From: UBA4923 sp964486135 | GTDB lineage: Bacteria; Bacillota; Clostridia; Saccharofermentanales; DTU023 | Assembly: GCA_964486135.1 (NCBI GenBank) | Contig: CAZAKT010000001.1 | Coordinates: 1 to 64,000, forward strand | DNA length: 64,000 bases | Reading direction: 5' to 3' | In this document: positions 1-8,407 of the stretch, in pieces | How the letters are laid out: the number at the start of each line of letters is the position of its first letter | Numbering within the stretch: position 1 is the stretch's first letter | Notes under the pieces: model-generated | The model's database searches: none | What the model was told of the DNA's origin: nothing | What the model saw: only the letters and a program-made list of their open reading frames with translations | Program-made: the position numbers and the translations under genes

Positions 1-2
1 TT

Positions 3-950
3 GTTGATATGATCGGGAAAAAAGGAGAAGGTGCGGGTGAAAAAACTACTTCATCTTTTACTGCCGAAATGATTGTCGGCTGGTACAGTGGCAAGGTGCA
101 GACAGGGAACCGGACCCTGGTCAGGAAGCCCTGGGTAACTGAGGGGCTTGATACCGAGAATCTTCCTGTTTTTGATCCCTCCTTGCAATGGGAGGTCTAT
201 CCCCAGGATACCTTCAATGTCTTGGGCAGCCATGTCTGCTATCCGACCCGGACCTTGAGCTTTGACTGTGCGGGTGGAGAGGCTATCCAGCCGATCGAGG
301 CCAACTATGGCAGTGAGATTGACCCGCCGGCAGATCCGGTCCGGACTGGTTATCTTTTCCTGGGCTGGGATCAGCCATTTCCCCAGGTCATGCCTACGGC
401 CAGTATGACCTTGACGGCAAATTGGAAGGGCTTGCCCTATACACTGACCTTTGACAGCTCCGGGGGAACAGAGGTGGCGCCCATCACCCTTGGAGCCGGT
501 ACCCTTGTTCTGCCACCGGCCGATCCTGTCCGGTCCGGCTATCGCTTCCTGGGCTGGGAACCGGCCCTGCCTGAGACCATGCCCGTGGAGGGGGGGAGTT
601 TCAAGGCCTTGTGGGAAATCAATCATTACACCCTTAGCTTTGACAGCCAGGGCGGAAGTCCGGTGGCCCCTCTTGTCCAGGCTTATGACAGCTTGCTTGA
701 GCGACCCACCGATCCCATCCGCGAAGGTTATGTCTTCAAGGGTTGGGAGCCTGCCTTGCCTGAGAAGATGCCCGCAGGGGATCTAACAGTCAAGGCCTTA
801 TGGGAAGAGCTGGGTCCGGTGCCCGGGGAGCCGGAAAAGGTGCCTGCGACGGGTGAAGGGTCTGTCTTCCTCTTCTCTCTCTTGTCAATGGGTCTTGGAA
901 CAGGATTTGCCCTGGTGGCAAGACGCCGTTTCCGGACCGGGAGGGCTTGA
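3..950 (+). CDS. Cell-wall-anchored surface protein with InlB B-type repeats (5' end outside window)
   Basis: The frame is open to the left edge of the window and the first Met (position 9) is not followed by a signal peptide, so this is probably the C-terminal part of a larger exported protein. It carries three repeats of about 60 residues, beginning near residues 82, 146 and 209 counted from that Met. Each runs from a T-L-[ST]-F-D-x-x-G-G start through a P-x-D-P-[VI]-R-x-G-Y core to F-x-G-W. This is the InlB B-repeat (Listeria-Bacteroides repeat) pattern. The C-terminus has VPATGE (about residues 278-283), a hydrophobic stretch and an Arg-rich tail, the layout of a sortase signal with a non-canonical LPxTG variant. 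Covalent attachment to peptidoglycan is inferred. The ligand is unknown. A hairpin at 1035-1060 may terminate it. Confidence 0.75.
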   Translation, partial: VDMIGKKGEGAGEKTTSSFTAEMIVGWYSGKVQTGNRTLVRKPWVTEGLDTENLPVFDPSLQWEVYPQDTFNVLGSHVCYPTRTLSFDCAGGEAIQPIEANYGSEIDPPADPVRTGYLFLGWDQPFPQVMPTASMTLTANWKGLPYTLTFDSSGGTEVAPITLGAGTLVLPPADPVRSGYRFLGWEPALPETMPVEGGSFKALWEINHYTLSFDSQGGSPVAPLVQAYDSLLERPTDPIREGYVFKGWEPALPEKMPAGDLTVKALWEELGPVPGEPEKVPATGEGSVFLFSLLSMGLGTGFALVARRRFRTGRA

Positions 951-982
951 GCGCTGGGGGCGGGCGTCCGGTATCAGGGCGC

Positions 983-1010
983 TTGACCCCCTGCTAAAAC
1001 CTGATATAAT
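983..1010 (+). promoter_or_regulatory. Strong sigma-A-type promoter for the rimP-nusA operon
   Basis: TTGACC (983-988) and a perfect TATAAT (1005-1010) are 16 nt apart, and TG at 1002-1003 gives an extended -10. Transcription would start near 1017, about 70 nt before rimP. The hairpin at 1035-1060 would lie inside this leader. Seen in sequence; activity is inferred. Confidence 0.7.
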
Positions 1011-1034
1011 GGACTCCACGGCGGATTTTGTATG

Positions 1035-1060
1035 AAAGAGCGGGGTGCCCCGCTCTTTTC
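1035..1060 (+). terminator. Hairpin with short U tract in the rimP leader (terminator or attenuator)
   Basis: A perfect 11-bp inverted repeat (1035-1045 with 1048-1058) is followed by a short T run to 1059. It could end transcription of the surface-protein gene. Because it lies downstream of the promoter at 983-1010, it would also be read in every rimP transcript, so attenuation of the operon is possible. The very short 2-nt gap means the top pairs probably open to form the loop. Confidence 0.6.
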
Positions 1061-1088
1061 GTCGTAAGATCTGTTTCGAGAGGAAAAG

Positions 1089-1553
1089 ATGAGCGCGGCT
1101 AAGACAAATATAAGAAAAATTGAGCAAGAGATTGCGCCCTTGGCGGAGTCACTGGGACTGGCCCTGCTGGACGTCCTCCATGTCCATGAGGGCGGGAGGA
1201 CGGTGCTGCGCCTGATCATCGATAAAAAGGGCGGTGTCGGCATCGAGGATTGTGAGAAGCTGAGCGGCTTGGCCGATTCACTGATTTCAGATCAGCTGGG
1301 CTTTGACGATTTCGATGTCTTTGAGGTCTCATCTCCCGGTTTTGACCGGCCCCTGACCAGCTTGGAGGACTGCCTGCGCCACGAGGGAGAATGGGTGCGG
1401 ATCAGTCTCTATCAGAATGTAGAAGGCGGTAAGCGCTTTCTCGGCAAGCTGCTTGTAGATGGAGAGCAGGTGGGGGTGGAAACGGAAGAAGGGGAGATCA
1501 GGCTCTTTCCCTTTGAAGCGATCGCCCAGGTTAAACGGGAAGTTGTCTTTTAA
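1089..1553 (+). CDS. rimP: Ribosome maturation factor RimP
   Basis: A 154-residue protein matching RimP, which is needed for maturation of the 30S subunit. The N-terminal alpha/beta domain shows the family's LAESLGLALLDV start and an IDKKGGVGIEDCEKLS segment. The mid-protein SSPGFDRPL corresponds to the strongly conserved family motif S-P-G-x-[DE]-R-P-L. The C-terminal SH3-like part follows. The start is ATG 1089 after GAGAGGAAAAG. It is first in an operon with nusA and infB, the standard order in Bacillota and many other bacteria. A consensus promoter and a leader hairpin precede it. Confidence 0.93.
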   Translation: MSAAKTNIRKIEQEIAPLAESLGLALLDVLHVHEGGRTVLRLIIDKKGGVGIEDCEKLSGLADSLISDQLGFDDFDVFEVSSPGFDRPLTSLEDCLRHEGEWVRISLYQNVEGGKRFLGKLLVDGEQVGVETEEGEIRLFPFEAIAQVKREVVF

Positions 1554-1584
1554 CCGGTGTCCTGGTGTTTGGTAAGGAGAATAC

Positions 1585-2910
1585 ATGAACCACGAATTTA
1601 TAGAAGCGCTTAAACTTTTGGAAAAAGAGCGCGGCGTTGAAATGGAGACGCTTGTTGAGGCCATTGAGGATGCCCTGGTGGCGGCCTATCGCCGTGAGTT
1701 CGAGATAAGATCCAAGGACCGTGAGAAAGGTCGGGACCGGGAGGGACTTCCCCTTCAGGAGAGTGAACCGAAACCGGTTGAAAACGATGGTATTACGGCC
1801 CATATTGACCGCAGGACGGGTGAGATGAGAGTCTACCAGCCTATGACGATTGTCGAGGAGGTACAGGATCCCAACAGTGAATTGTCGCTGGAGCAGGCCC
1901 ATGCCCTGTCAGAGGATCTGGAGCTTGGCGATCAATTGGTGCGGGAGGTCGACCCCTCCCATTTTGGCCGCCTGGCTGCCCAGACCGCCAAGAGTGTCAT
2001 TAACCAGAAGCTGGCCCAAGCCGAAAAACTAAGGATTCAGGATGAATTTTTAGGGCGGGTTGGCGGACTGGCCAGTGGGATCGTGCAGCGTCGCGACCGC
2101 AATGAGGTCCTGGTGGATATCGGGCGGGCCCAGGCTGTCCTGCCCTACAACCAGCAATCGAGGCTGGACAACTATACCTTCAAGAAACATATGCGTTTCT
2201 ATATTTTGAAAGTTGACCAAAGGGACCACCGTCCCGTCATCATGGTCTCCCGCAGCCATCCTGGTTTGGTTCGTCGGCTCTTTGAGCAGGAAGTACCCGA
2301 GATCGGAGCTGGCATAGTTGAGATTGTCAACATCGCGCGGGAAGCCGGTTCAAGGACCAAGATGGCCGTGACCAGCCATGACAGCAATATCGATGCTGTC
2401 GGAGCCTGTGTGGGACAGCGTGGTACACGTGTCCAGTCGGTCATCACTGAGCTTAACGGCGAGAAAATCGATATCATTGAATGGAATCAGGATATTACGG
2501 AGTTCATCTCCAGCGCCCTTTCACCGGCGCGGGTTATCCGGGTTGTCCTTGACGAGGAAGAACAGAGCGCCCGGGTGATTGTATCCGATCATCAGCTGTC
2601 ACTGGCCATCGGGAAAGAGGGGCAGAACGCGAGACTTGCTGCCAAGCTGACCGATTGGAGAATTGATATCAAGAGCGAGTCGCAGTATCGCGAGTTGCTG
2701 GAATCGGCCTGGATGTCGGACTTCGACGAGGCCGTCGCGGCCCATGAAGCCGAGAGGGGCGATGACTTAGAGGAAGAAGACCTTGTCTATCCTGAAGATG
2801 AGACCGGGGAAGTTCTCGTAGAGGATGAACAGACAGCCTCGGATTATCTGGATAAATTGTCGAGCACGATCGAGTCTTTGGGTGACGAAGAGCCGGAGGC
2901 GGAAGCGTGA
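1585..2910 (+). CDS. nusA: Transcription termination/antitermination factor NusA
   Basis: A 441-residue NusA. NusA binds RNA polymerase and RNA and controls pausing, termination and antitermination. The N-terminal domain (about 1-125) starts with MNHEFIEALKLLEKERGVE. An S1 domain follows (about 140-205), then two KH domains, with VGACVGQRGTRVQ in KH1 and LAIGKEGQNARLAAKLT in KH2. The C-terminal 70 residues are acidic and low-complexity and lack the extra acidic repeats of enterobacterial NusA. The ATG is preceded by GGTAAGGAG. The stop overlaps the GTG of the next gene (GTGA), which implies translational coupling. Confidence 0.95.
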   Translation: MNHEFIEALKLLEKERGVEMETLVEAIEDALVAAYRREFEIRSKDREKGRDREGLPLQESEPKPVENDGITAHIDRRTGEMRVYQPMTIVEEVQDPNSELSLEQAHALSEDLELGDQLVREVDPSHFGRLAAQTAKSVINQKLAQAEKLRIQDEFLGRVGGLASGIVQRRDRNEVLVDIGRAQAVLPYNQQSRLDNYTFKKHMRFYILKVDQRDHRPVIMVSRSHPGLVRRLFEQEVPEIGAGIVEIVNIAREAGSRTKMAVTSHDSNIDAVGACVGQRGTRVQSVITELNGEKIDIIEWNQDITEFISSALSPARVIRVVLDEEEQSARVIVSDHQLSLAIGKEGQNARLAAKLTDWRIDIKSESQYRELLESAWMSDFDEAVAAHEAERGDDLEEEDLVYPEDETGEVLVEDEQTASDYLDKLSSTIESLGDEEPEAEA

Positions 2911-3185
2911 AAAAAACGCCCCTGAGGACCTGTGTGGGATGCCGGGAATCCTTCCCGCAAAAACAGCTTTTAAGGCTGGTTGCCGGTAAGGAAGATGGTG
3001 TCACAATCGACCGCACAGGGAGGATGGCCGGACGGGGCGCCTATCTCTGTTTTAAGGGAGCCTGTGTCGAAAAGGCAAAAAAAAAGCAATCATTGCAGCG
3101 TGCGCTGAAGTGCCCTGTACCGGAAGGCATCTGGATCGAGCTTGACCAGGTCTTGGCGGATTTACAGGATAAAGGGGAGGAATGA
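2907..3185 (+). CDS. rnpM: YlxR/RnpM family RNA-binding protein
   Basis: A 92-residue basic protein of the YlxR (DUF448) family. It has the family's R-T-C-V-G-C-R start, an R-L-V segment and the G-R-G-A-Y-L-C motif. In Bacillus subtilis YlxR (RnpM) binds and modulates RNase P RNA. The start is GTG 2907, overlapping the nusA stop. In most Bacillota a small L7Ae-like gene (ylxQ) follows; here infB follows directly and no such ORF is visible between them. Confidence 0.9.
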   Translation: MKKTPLRTCVGCRESFPQKQLLRLVAGKEDGVTIDRTGRMAGRGAYLCFKGACVEKAKKKQSLQRALKCPVPEGIWIELDQVLADLQDKGEE

Positions 3186-3192
3186 GCTGAGC

Positions 3193-6018
3193 ATGGCGAA
3201 AAGAGAAGAAGCAAATTCAGGGCTCATGTCAGGATTTATAACGGAAGAAGAGCTACTTCGGCAGAGGAAGGAACTTGAGTCACTCGAGACCTTTCTGGAG
3301 CAGGAAGAGCCCCTTCTTGCGCCTGCGCCGGAAGAGGAGCCGGAGGCTGATCTCCCGTCACCTGACCAGGAACTGAAAGACCTCCCGACTCCGTCTACTA
3401 TTGACATTCAGGGTATTTCGGGGAAAGTTATCCCGGGCGTCATCAAAATCGTCAAAAAACCCAAGCTGGAGCCGCCGCCCGAGCAGGTGGCCGCCCCTCC
3501 AGCTGAGGAGCCGCCTGTGGAAAGGGTGGCTGAACCCGTGCTTGAGTTGAGTCCAGCGGAGGTGGAGACTGTACCGGTTGCGGCTGAACTCGTGGTGGAA
3601 GCAGAAGCTGAAGTCAAGGCGGAAGTAGTCAAGAAAAAGCCAGCCGCCAAAAAGCCAGCCGTCAAAAAGCCGGTTGAAGTGGCTGCAACAGCTGAGGTTA
3701 AAAAAGAGGAAAAGGTCGTCATCGCGAAAGAAAAGCCCAAGGCCAAGCCCAAGCTTACTCCCCCGGAGCCGGTCAAGCGCGAGCCCTTGAGTGTCGCGGA
3801 AAGATCCCTGCCCATAACGGAAAGGGCCAGGAGACCAGCGCCTGCCCCGCCTCCAACTGCCGCGCCGGCCAGACCCCGCCCCTTGACAACAGCCGATGGC
3901 AAGCCCTTGCGGGCCCAGCGCGGTAGCTATGTGGGAGCGGATCGCGACAAGCCGGCGGTCGAGCAGGGACAGGTCAGAAGAGCCGCGCCGCGTGAGGATC
4001 GCCGTGACCAAAGGCCGGCCCCTCAAGCCAGGCCCAGGCCGCAGGCCTTCGCCCCGCCTGTAGTTGCCCCACCCGTTGAGCAGGAAGCGCAAAAACCCGG
4101 GGCGGCAAGCCGGCGGAGCCAGCGTGGCCGTGACCGTCGGGCCGAGGACTTTCGGGACCGCAGCAGGCGTGAGCAGCAGCAGGTATCGGAACGTGGAGGC
4201 AGGAGGCGGAGGCAGCGGGTACCAGAAACCGTGGCGGATCAGCCCAAACGTCCCGTCGCCCAGTTAACCAAGGTGACGCTCCCGTCGACTTTGACCGTTA
4301 AGGAATTGGCCGAAGCCATGAAGAAGACGACGGCCGATGTCATCATGAAGCTCATGGGTCTGGGAATGATGGCCACCATCAATCAGGAGATCGACTTTGA
4401 GACAGCCGAGGTGATTGCCTCTGAGTTTGGTATTGAAAGCGAAAGGCTCATTGAGATCACGGAGGAGGATATCCTCTTTGACGATACGGACGACCGGGAC
4501 GAGGATCTGAAGCCGCGTCCACCTGTTGTCGTTGTAATGGGGCATGTCGACCACGGTAAAACATCCATCCTTGACCAGATCCGGAAATCTTCCGTTACGG
4601 AAGGTGAGGCCGGTGGGATCACCCAGCACATCGGGGCTTATTCAGTCAAGCTGGATGGCAGGACGATCACCTTCCTCGATACACCGGGTCATGAGGCCTT
4701 TACGACCTTGCGTGCCCGGGGCGCCCAGGTCACGGATATTGCCATCCTGGTCGTGGCCGCTGACGATGGTGTCATGCCACAGACTGTCGAGGCCATCAAT
4801 CATGCCCGGGCGGCCGATACGGAGATCATCGTCGCCATAAACAAGATAGACAAAGCCCAGGCGGATATTGAGCGTGTAAAACGCGAGCTTGCCCAGCACG
4901 GTCTTATGGACTCGGAATGGGGGGGGCAGACAACCATTGTTCCCGTCTCCGCCAAGACGGGTCAGAATATGGATGAACTCCTTGAGATGATCCTGTTGAC
5001 GGCTGATGTCCTGGATCTTAAGGCCAACCCCGATCGTCAGGCCAAGGGCACTGTGATCGAGGCCAGCCTGGACAGCACCCGAGGGCCCCTGGCGACCATC
5101 CTGGTCCAGCGGGGAACCCTGAGACAGGGCGATATAGTCGTGGTCGGCAGCACAGTCGGCCGGATCCGGATCATGTATGATGACCGGGGCCAGAAAATTG
5201 ACTCAGCGGGTCCTTCGCAGGCGGTTGAGATCATCGGCCTGAGTGAAGTGCCCGAGGGGGGCGACATCCTCTATCAGGTGGAGAATGAGCGCGTAGCCCG
5301 TGACCTGGTGGACAAGCGGCGGACAGAGGAGCGTGAGACGACCCTCCGCCAGACATCCCGTATGTCACTTGACACCCTCTTCGACCGTATGGGCGATGAG
5401 GAGACTGTCGACCTCAATATCATCATCAAGGGTGACGCGCAAGGCTCGGTTGAGGCCCTGACCTCCTCCATGGAGAACCTGTCCACTGACAGGATCCGGG
5501 TCCACGTCATCCACGGGGCCGTCGGCGCCATAACCGAGTCGGATATCCGTCTGGCAGAGGTCGCTGACGCCATCATCGTCGGCTTCAATGTCAGGCCTGC
5601 CGCATCGGCTGCCCAGGTCGCCGCCGACTCCAATGTTGATATCCACACCTACCGCGTCATCTACGAGGCCATTGAGGAAGTTGAGCGGGCCATGCGCGGC
5701 TTGCTCGGACCGGTCCTGAAGGAAGTTGTGGTGGGTCATCTCGAGGTGCGTGAGGTATTCCACGCCTCCAGCGTGGGGACCATCGCCGGCTGTTATGTAA
5801 CCGACGGCCGGGTCAATCGTAACGACAGCGTCAGACTCCTGCGGGATGGCGTGGTCATCTACGAGACCAAACTGGCTTCACTCCGTCGTTTCAAGGATGA
5901 TGTGAGGGAGGTCGCGGCCGGTTACGAGTGCGGTCTGAGTCTCGAAAAATTCAATGACATCAAGGTGGGAGACCATATCGAGGTTTACACCATGAAGGAG
6001 GAAGAAGCCGATGCGTAA
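3193..6018 (+). CDS. infB: Translation initiation factor IF-2
   Basis: A GTPase that delivers initiator fMet-tRNA to the 30S subunit. I chose ATG 3193 (941 residues), 12 nt after GGGGAGG. A longer in-frame start at 3142 would lie inside ylxR. ATG 3182 is out of frame and closes after two codons. Residues 1 to about 355 are low-complexity, with acidic, Lys/Ala/Pro and then Arg-rich blocks. IF2_N follows at about 365-420. The G domain has GHVDHGKT at 450-457, then DTPGHEAF and NKIDKA. Domains II-IV complete the protein to the C-terminal fMet-tRNA-binding part. The last 8 nt overlap rbfA. Confidence 0.95.
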   Translation: MAKREEANSGLMSGFITEEELLRQRKELESLETFLEQEEPLLAPAPEEEPEADLPSPDQELKDLPTPSTIDIQGISGKVIPGVIKIVKKPKLEPPPEQVAAPPAEEPPVERVAEPVLELSPAEVETVPVAAELVVEAEAEVKAEVVKKKPAAKKPAVKKPVEVAATAEVKKEEKVVIAKEKPKAKPKLTPPEPVKREPLSVAERSLPITERARRPAPAPPPTAAPARPRPLTTADGKPLRAQRGSYVGADRDKPAVEQGQVRRAAPREDRRDQRPAPQARPRPQAFAPPVVAPPVEQEAQKPGAASRRSQRGRDRRAEDFRDRSRREQQQVSERGGRRRRQRVPETVADQPKRPVAQLTKVTLPSTLTVKELAEAMKKTTADVIMKLMGLGMMATINQEIDFETAEVIASEFGIESERLIEITEEDILFDDTDDRDEDLKPRPPVVVVMGHVDHGKTSILDQIRKSSVTEGEAGGITQHIGAYSVKLDGRTITFLDTPGHEAFTTLRARGAQVTDIAILVVAADDGVMPQTVEAINHARAADTEIIVAINKIDKAQADIERVKRELAQHGLMDSEWGGQTTIVPVSAKTGQNMDELLEMILLTADVLDLKANPDRQAKGTVIEASLDSTRGPLATILVQRGTLRQGDIVVVGSTVGRIRIMYDDRGQKIDSAGPSQAVEIIGLSEVPEGGDILYQVENERVARDLVDKRRTEERETTLRQTSRMSLDTLFDRMGDEETVDLNIIIKGDAQGSVEALTSSMENLSTDRIRVHVIHGAVGAITESDIRLAEVADAIIVGFNVRPAASAAQVAADSNVDIHTYRVIYEAIEEVERAMRGLLGPVLKEVVVGHLEVREVFHASSVGTIAGCYVTDGRVNRNDSVRLLRDGVVIYETKLASLRRFKDDVREVAAGYECGLSLEKFNDIKVGDHIEVYTMKEEEADA

Positions 6019-6427
6019 CCGATCCGGCCGAATGGGCGATGAGATCAGGCGGATCCTGGCGGAAATCATCCAGCGCAGGCTCAAGGATCCCAGGATCAAC
6101 GAGAATGTCTCCCTGACAGGAGTCGATCTTACCAGGGACCTGTCGACAGCCCGTGTCTATTACAGCGTCTACGGAGACCAGGAGGCCCGGGAGGGTGCGG
6201 CGGACGCCTTCGAGAAGGCCAAGGGCTTCCTTAGGAAGGAGCTGGCTTCGCAGCTTCGTTCCCGCAAGGTCCCGCGCCTGATATTCCTGGAGGACAGGAG
6301 TATACGCGAAGGCGAGGCCATCGATGATCTCATCCGACGGGTGCGTGAAGAAGATGAGGCCCTTGCCGCAAAACGAATGGAGGAGAAGGATGAAACAGTC
6401 CCGGGAGGCGGGGAACCGACTGCTTGA
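6011..6427 (+). CDS. rbfA: 30S ribosome-binding factor RbfA
   Basis: A 138-residue KH-like protein that assists late 30S maturation and 16S rRNA 5'-end processing. The start R-x-x-R-M-G-D-E-I-R-R-I-L and the V-S-x-T-G-V-D-L-T-R-D-L-S-T-A-R-V-Y segment are typical of the family. The last 20 or so residues are charged and variable. The gene overlaps infB by 8 nt and the next gene by 38 nt, inside the standard nusA-infB-rbfA-nrnA-truB operon. Confidence 0.92.
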   Translation: MRNRSGRMGDEIRRILAEIIQRRLKDPRINENVSLTGVDLTRDLSTARVYYSVYGDQEAREGAADAFEKAKGFLRKELASQLRSRKVPRLIFLEDRSIREGEAIDDLIRRVREEDEALAAKRMEEKDETVPGGGEPTA

Positions 6428-7427
6428 GATTGTCCTCGACCTGGCGGCTGACAAAGGCCGTATAGGACTTTTCCCCCACGAACGCTTTGACGCCGACGCC
6501 ATCGGTGCCGCCGTCGCCTTGTCCAGAGCCTTCCGGAAACTTGGCTGCCAGACAAGTGTGTTGACGGAAGAGCCTGTTCCCGAATCGCTCACCCACCTGC
6601 CTGGTCTGGACGAGATAATCGTCTACCCGGAGGCTGTCACCAATCCCACTTTGGATTTGGCGCTTGCGGTCGACTGCCATGAAGCAAGCCGCCTGGGGAC
6701 CCGCGGGGACTGTTTTTTGCAAGCCCCGATCCGGGGGGCCATTGATCATCATGTCTTCCAGAAGGAAGCCGGCCCTCTCGAACTGATTGATCCGGGGGCC
6801 TCCTCATCCTGTGAACTCGTATTTGGGCTCATCTGGGATCTCGAACTGCACCTTGGTCAGGAAATCTTCGACTTGACATCAGCGATTCTGCTCCTGGCCG
6901 GGACCATCACCGATACGGGACGTTATTCCTACAGTAATACCACCCCTCTGTGCCTTAGACAGGCGGCCGCCTTGCTGGAGCGTTTCCCAGTCGATCTGAC
7001 AGAACTCCATTACAATCTCTATGAGCGCACGACCCTGGCCCGCTTGCAGATCAAGGGCGATATCTTCGCCACCATAACACCTGTCGCAGGAGGCCGGATC
7101 CTGCTGGCCCATGTCACGCAGGCCATGTTGAAAAGGAGGGGGGCTCCGGATGATGAGCTTTCCAATCTGGCCGCTGAGATCCGTGCCTCGGAGAATGCCG
7201 CTGTCGTCTTCCTTTTGATCGAGGCTGAAGGGGGGGCCATCCGTGTCAGCATCCGGTCCAATTCCTGCTTCGATTCAGCTGCCTTTGCCCTGAAATTTGG
7301 AGGTGGTGGCCATGTCAAGGCATCGGGAATGACCCTGGAAGGACATACCATGCAGGAGGCACTGGCCTTGCTGGCGCGTGAATCTGAGGCCTGGCTCAAA
7401 ACCTGTTCCAATGAGGGTGGCAATTGA
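6390..7427 (+). CDS. nrnA: DHH/DHHA1 phosphoesterase, NrnA-like (nano-RNase/pAp phosphatase)
   Basis: A 345-residue DHH-family phosphoesterase. Characterised NrnA proteins degrade 2-5 nt RNAs and dephosphorylate pAp, usually with Mn2+. Visible motifs are FDADAIGA (motif I), VDCHEASR (motif II), AIDHH (DHH motif) and the C-terminal GGGGHVKASG of DHHA1. ATG 6390 is chosen because GGAGAAGG lies just upstream. The frame stays open to 6324 inside rbfA, but that part does not look like family sequence. The position between rbfA and truB is the usual one. Family assignment is firm; substrate choice is from relatives. Confidence 0.88.
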   Translation: MKQSREAGNRLLEIVLDLAADKGRIGLFPHERFDADAIGAAVALSRAFRKLGCQTSVLTEEPVPESLTHLPGLDEIIVYPEAVTNPTLDLALAVDCHEASRLGTRGDCFLQAPIRGAIDHHVFQKEAGPLELIDPGASSSCELVFGLIWDLELHLGQEIFDLTSAILLLAGTITDTGRYSYSNTTPLCLRQAAALLERFPVDLTELHYNLYERTTLARLQIKGDIFATITPVAGGRILLAHVTQAMLKRRGAPDDELSNLAAEIRASENAAVVFLLIEAEGGAIRVSIRSNSCFDSAAFALKFGGGGHVKASGMTLEGHTMQEALALLARESEAWLKTCSNEGGN

Positions 7428-8395
7428 TGAGCCTGGTTGACGGCGGTCTGATTATTGTGGACAAGGAGCCTGGCCTGACATCCGCGGCTGTCGTTGCCAG
7501 ACTGAGGCCCCTCCTTGGCATGAAGCGGGTCGGCCACACCGGCACCCTCGATCCCTTCGCTACGGGTGTCCTGCCAATCTGTTTCGGTCGCGCGACGGCG
7601 GCCGCGGGTATGATGCAGAGGCTGGACAAGGCTTATCTTTGTGAAATAAAGCTGGGCTATGCGACCACAAGCCTGGACCCTGAGGGGGAGATAAGTGAAA
7701 GGGCGTCGGATCCTGGCTTATACAGACGCTATTTGGAAGAATCCACCCGGAAGGATTTCCTGGAAGCCGCCGTATCCGCACTGACAGAAGAAAAAATCCA
7801 GAAGCCCCCCCTCTATTCAGCCGTCAAGGTCGAGGGCAAAAGGCTTTACAAGTATGCCCGGCAGGGGGAAACAGTCGAACGCCCTGACCGGCAGATCACG
7901 GTGTACAAGGCCAGGCTTACCGGTCTCCGTGAAGATGAGGAGGGCTATCCACTTCTTACGGTCGAATTCCTTGTCAGCTCAGGGACCTATATCCGTTCCC
8001 TGGCGGATCTCCTGGGGCGCAGACTTGGCTGTTTTGGGCACGCGGCCTCCCTTCGCCGCCTATCCGTCGGTCCCTTCAATCTCGAGCGGGCGGTTACCCT
8101 GGATCAGTTGAGTCGACTTTTCTTTGAGGCGGGGGAAAGGTCCCAGGCATTCCGCGGACTGATCCAGGAGAAGGACCTGGTGCTCCCTGTCGGGGAGGTC
8201 TTTTTCAACTGGAAGAAAAAGGAACTGAGCCGGGAGGAGGCTGTCAGCCTGGCCCATGGCAGGCCCATCCCCTGTGAGGCTGATCCTGAAGGGGAGCTGG
8301 CCTTTTTCCACCAGGACCGCTTGATCGCGATCGGCAGCGCTGCGGCCGGGACCTGCCGGGTCTCCCGTGTCTTTGCGGCCCCTGAAACGATCTAG
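7424..8395 (+). CDS. truB: tRNA pseudouridine(55) synthase TruB
   Basis: A 323-residue TruB, which makes pseudouridine 55 in the T-loop of tRNAs. The N-terminus has G-L-I-I-V-D-K-E-P-G-L-T-S, and G-H-T-G-T-L-D-P-F-A-T-G-V-L-P contains the catalytic Asp. V-S-S-G-T-Y-I-R-S-L and a C-terminal PUA-like segment follow. The start ATG 7424 overlaps the nrnA stop (ATGA), and ATG 7427 directly behind is an equivalent choice. The gene is followed closely by ribF, the usual partner. Confidence 0.94.
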   Translation: MMSLVDGGLIIVDKEPGLTSAAVVARLRPLLGMKRVGHTGTLDPFATGVLPICFGRATAAAGMMQRLDKAYLCEIKLGYATTSLDPEGEISERASDPGLYRRYLEESTRKDFLEAAVSALTEEKIQKPPLYSAVKVEGKRLYKYARQGETVERPDRQITVYKARLTGLREDEEGYPLLTVEFLVSSGTYIRSLADLLGRRLGCFGHAASLRRLSVGPFNLERAVTLDQLSRLFFEAGERSQAFRGLIQEKDLVLPVGEVFFNWKKKELSREEAVSLAHGRPIPCEADPEGELAFFHQDRLIAIGSAAAGTCRVSRVFAAPETI

Positions 8396-8407
8396 GAAGT
8401 GACCGGG

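Noticed and set aside
3182..3190. ATG 3182 as the infB start
   Set aside because: It is 1 nt from the Shine-Dalgarno sequence and is followed by a stop after two codons (ATG-AGC-TGA). ATG 3193 is in the IF-2 frame.
3600..3700. Repeat-like Lys/Ala/Pro codons in infB as a DNA repeat or recombination site
   Set aside because: They encode the low-complexity N-terminal linker common in IF-2 and are not exact repeats.
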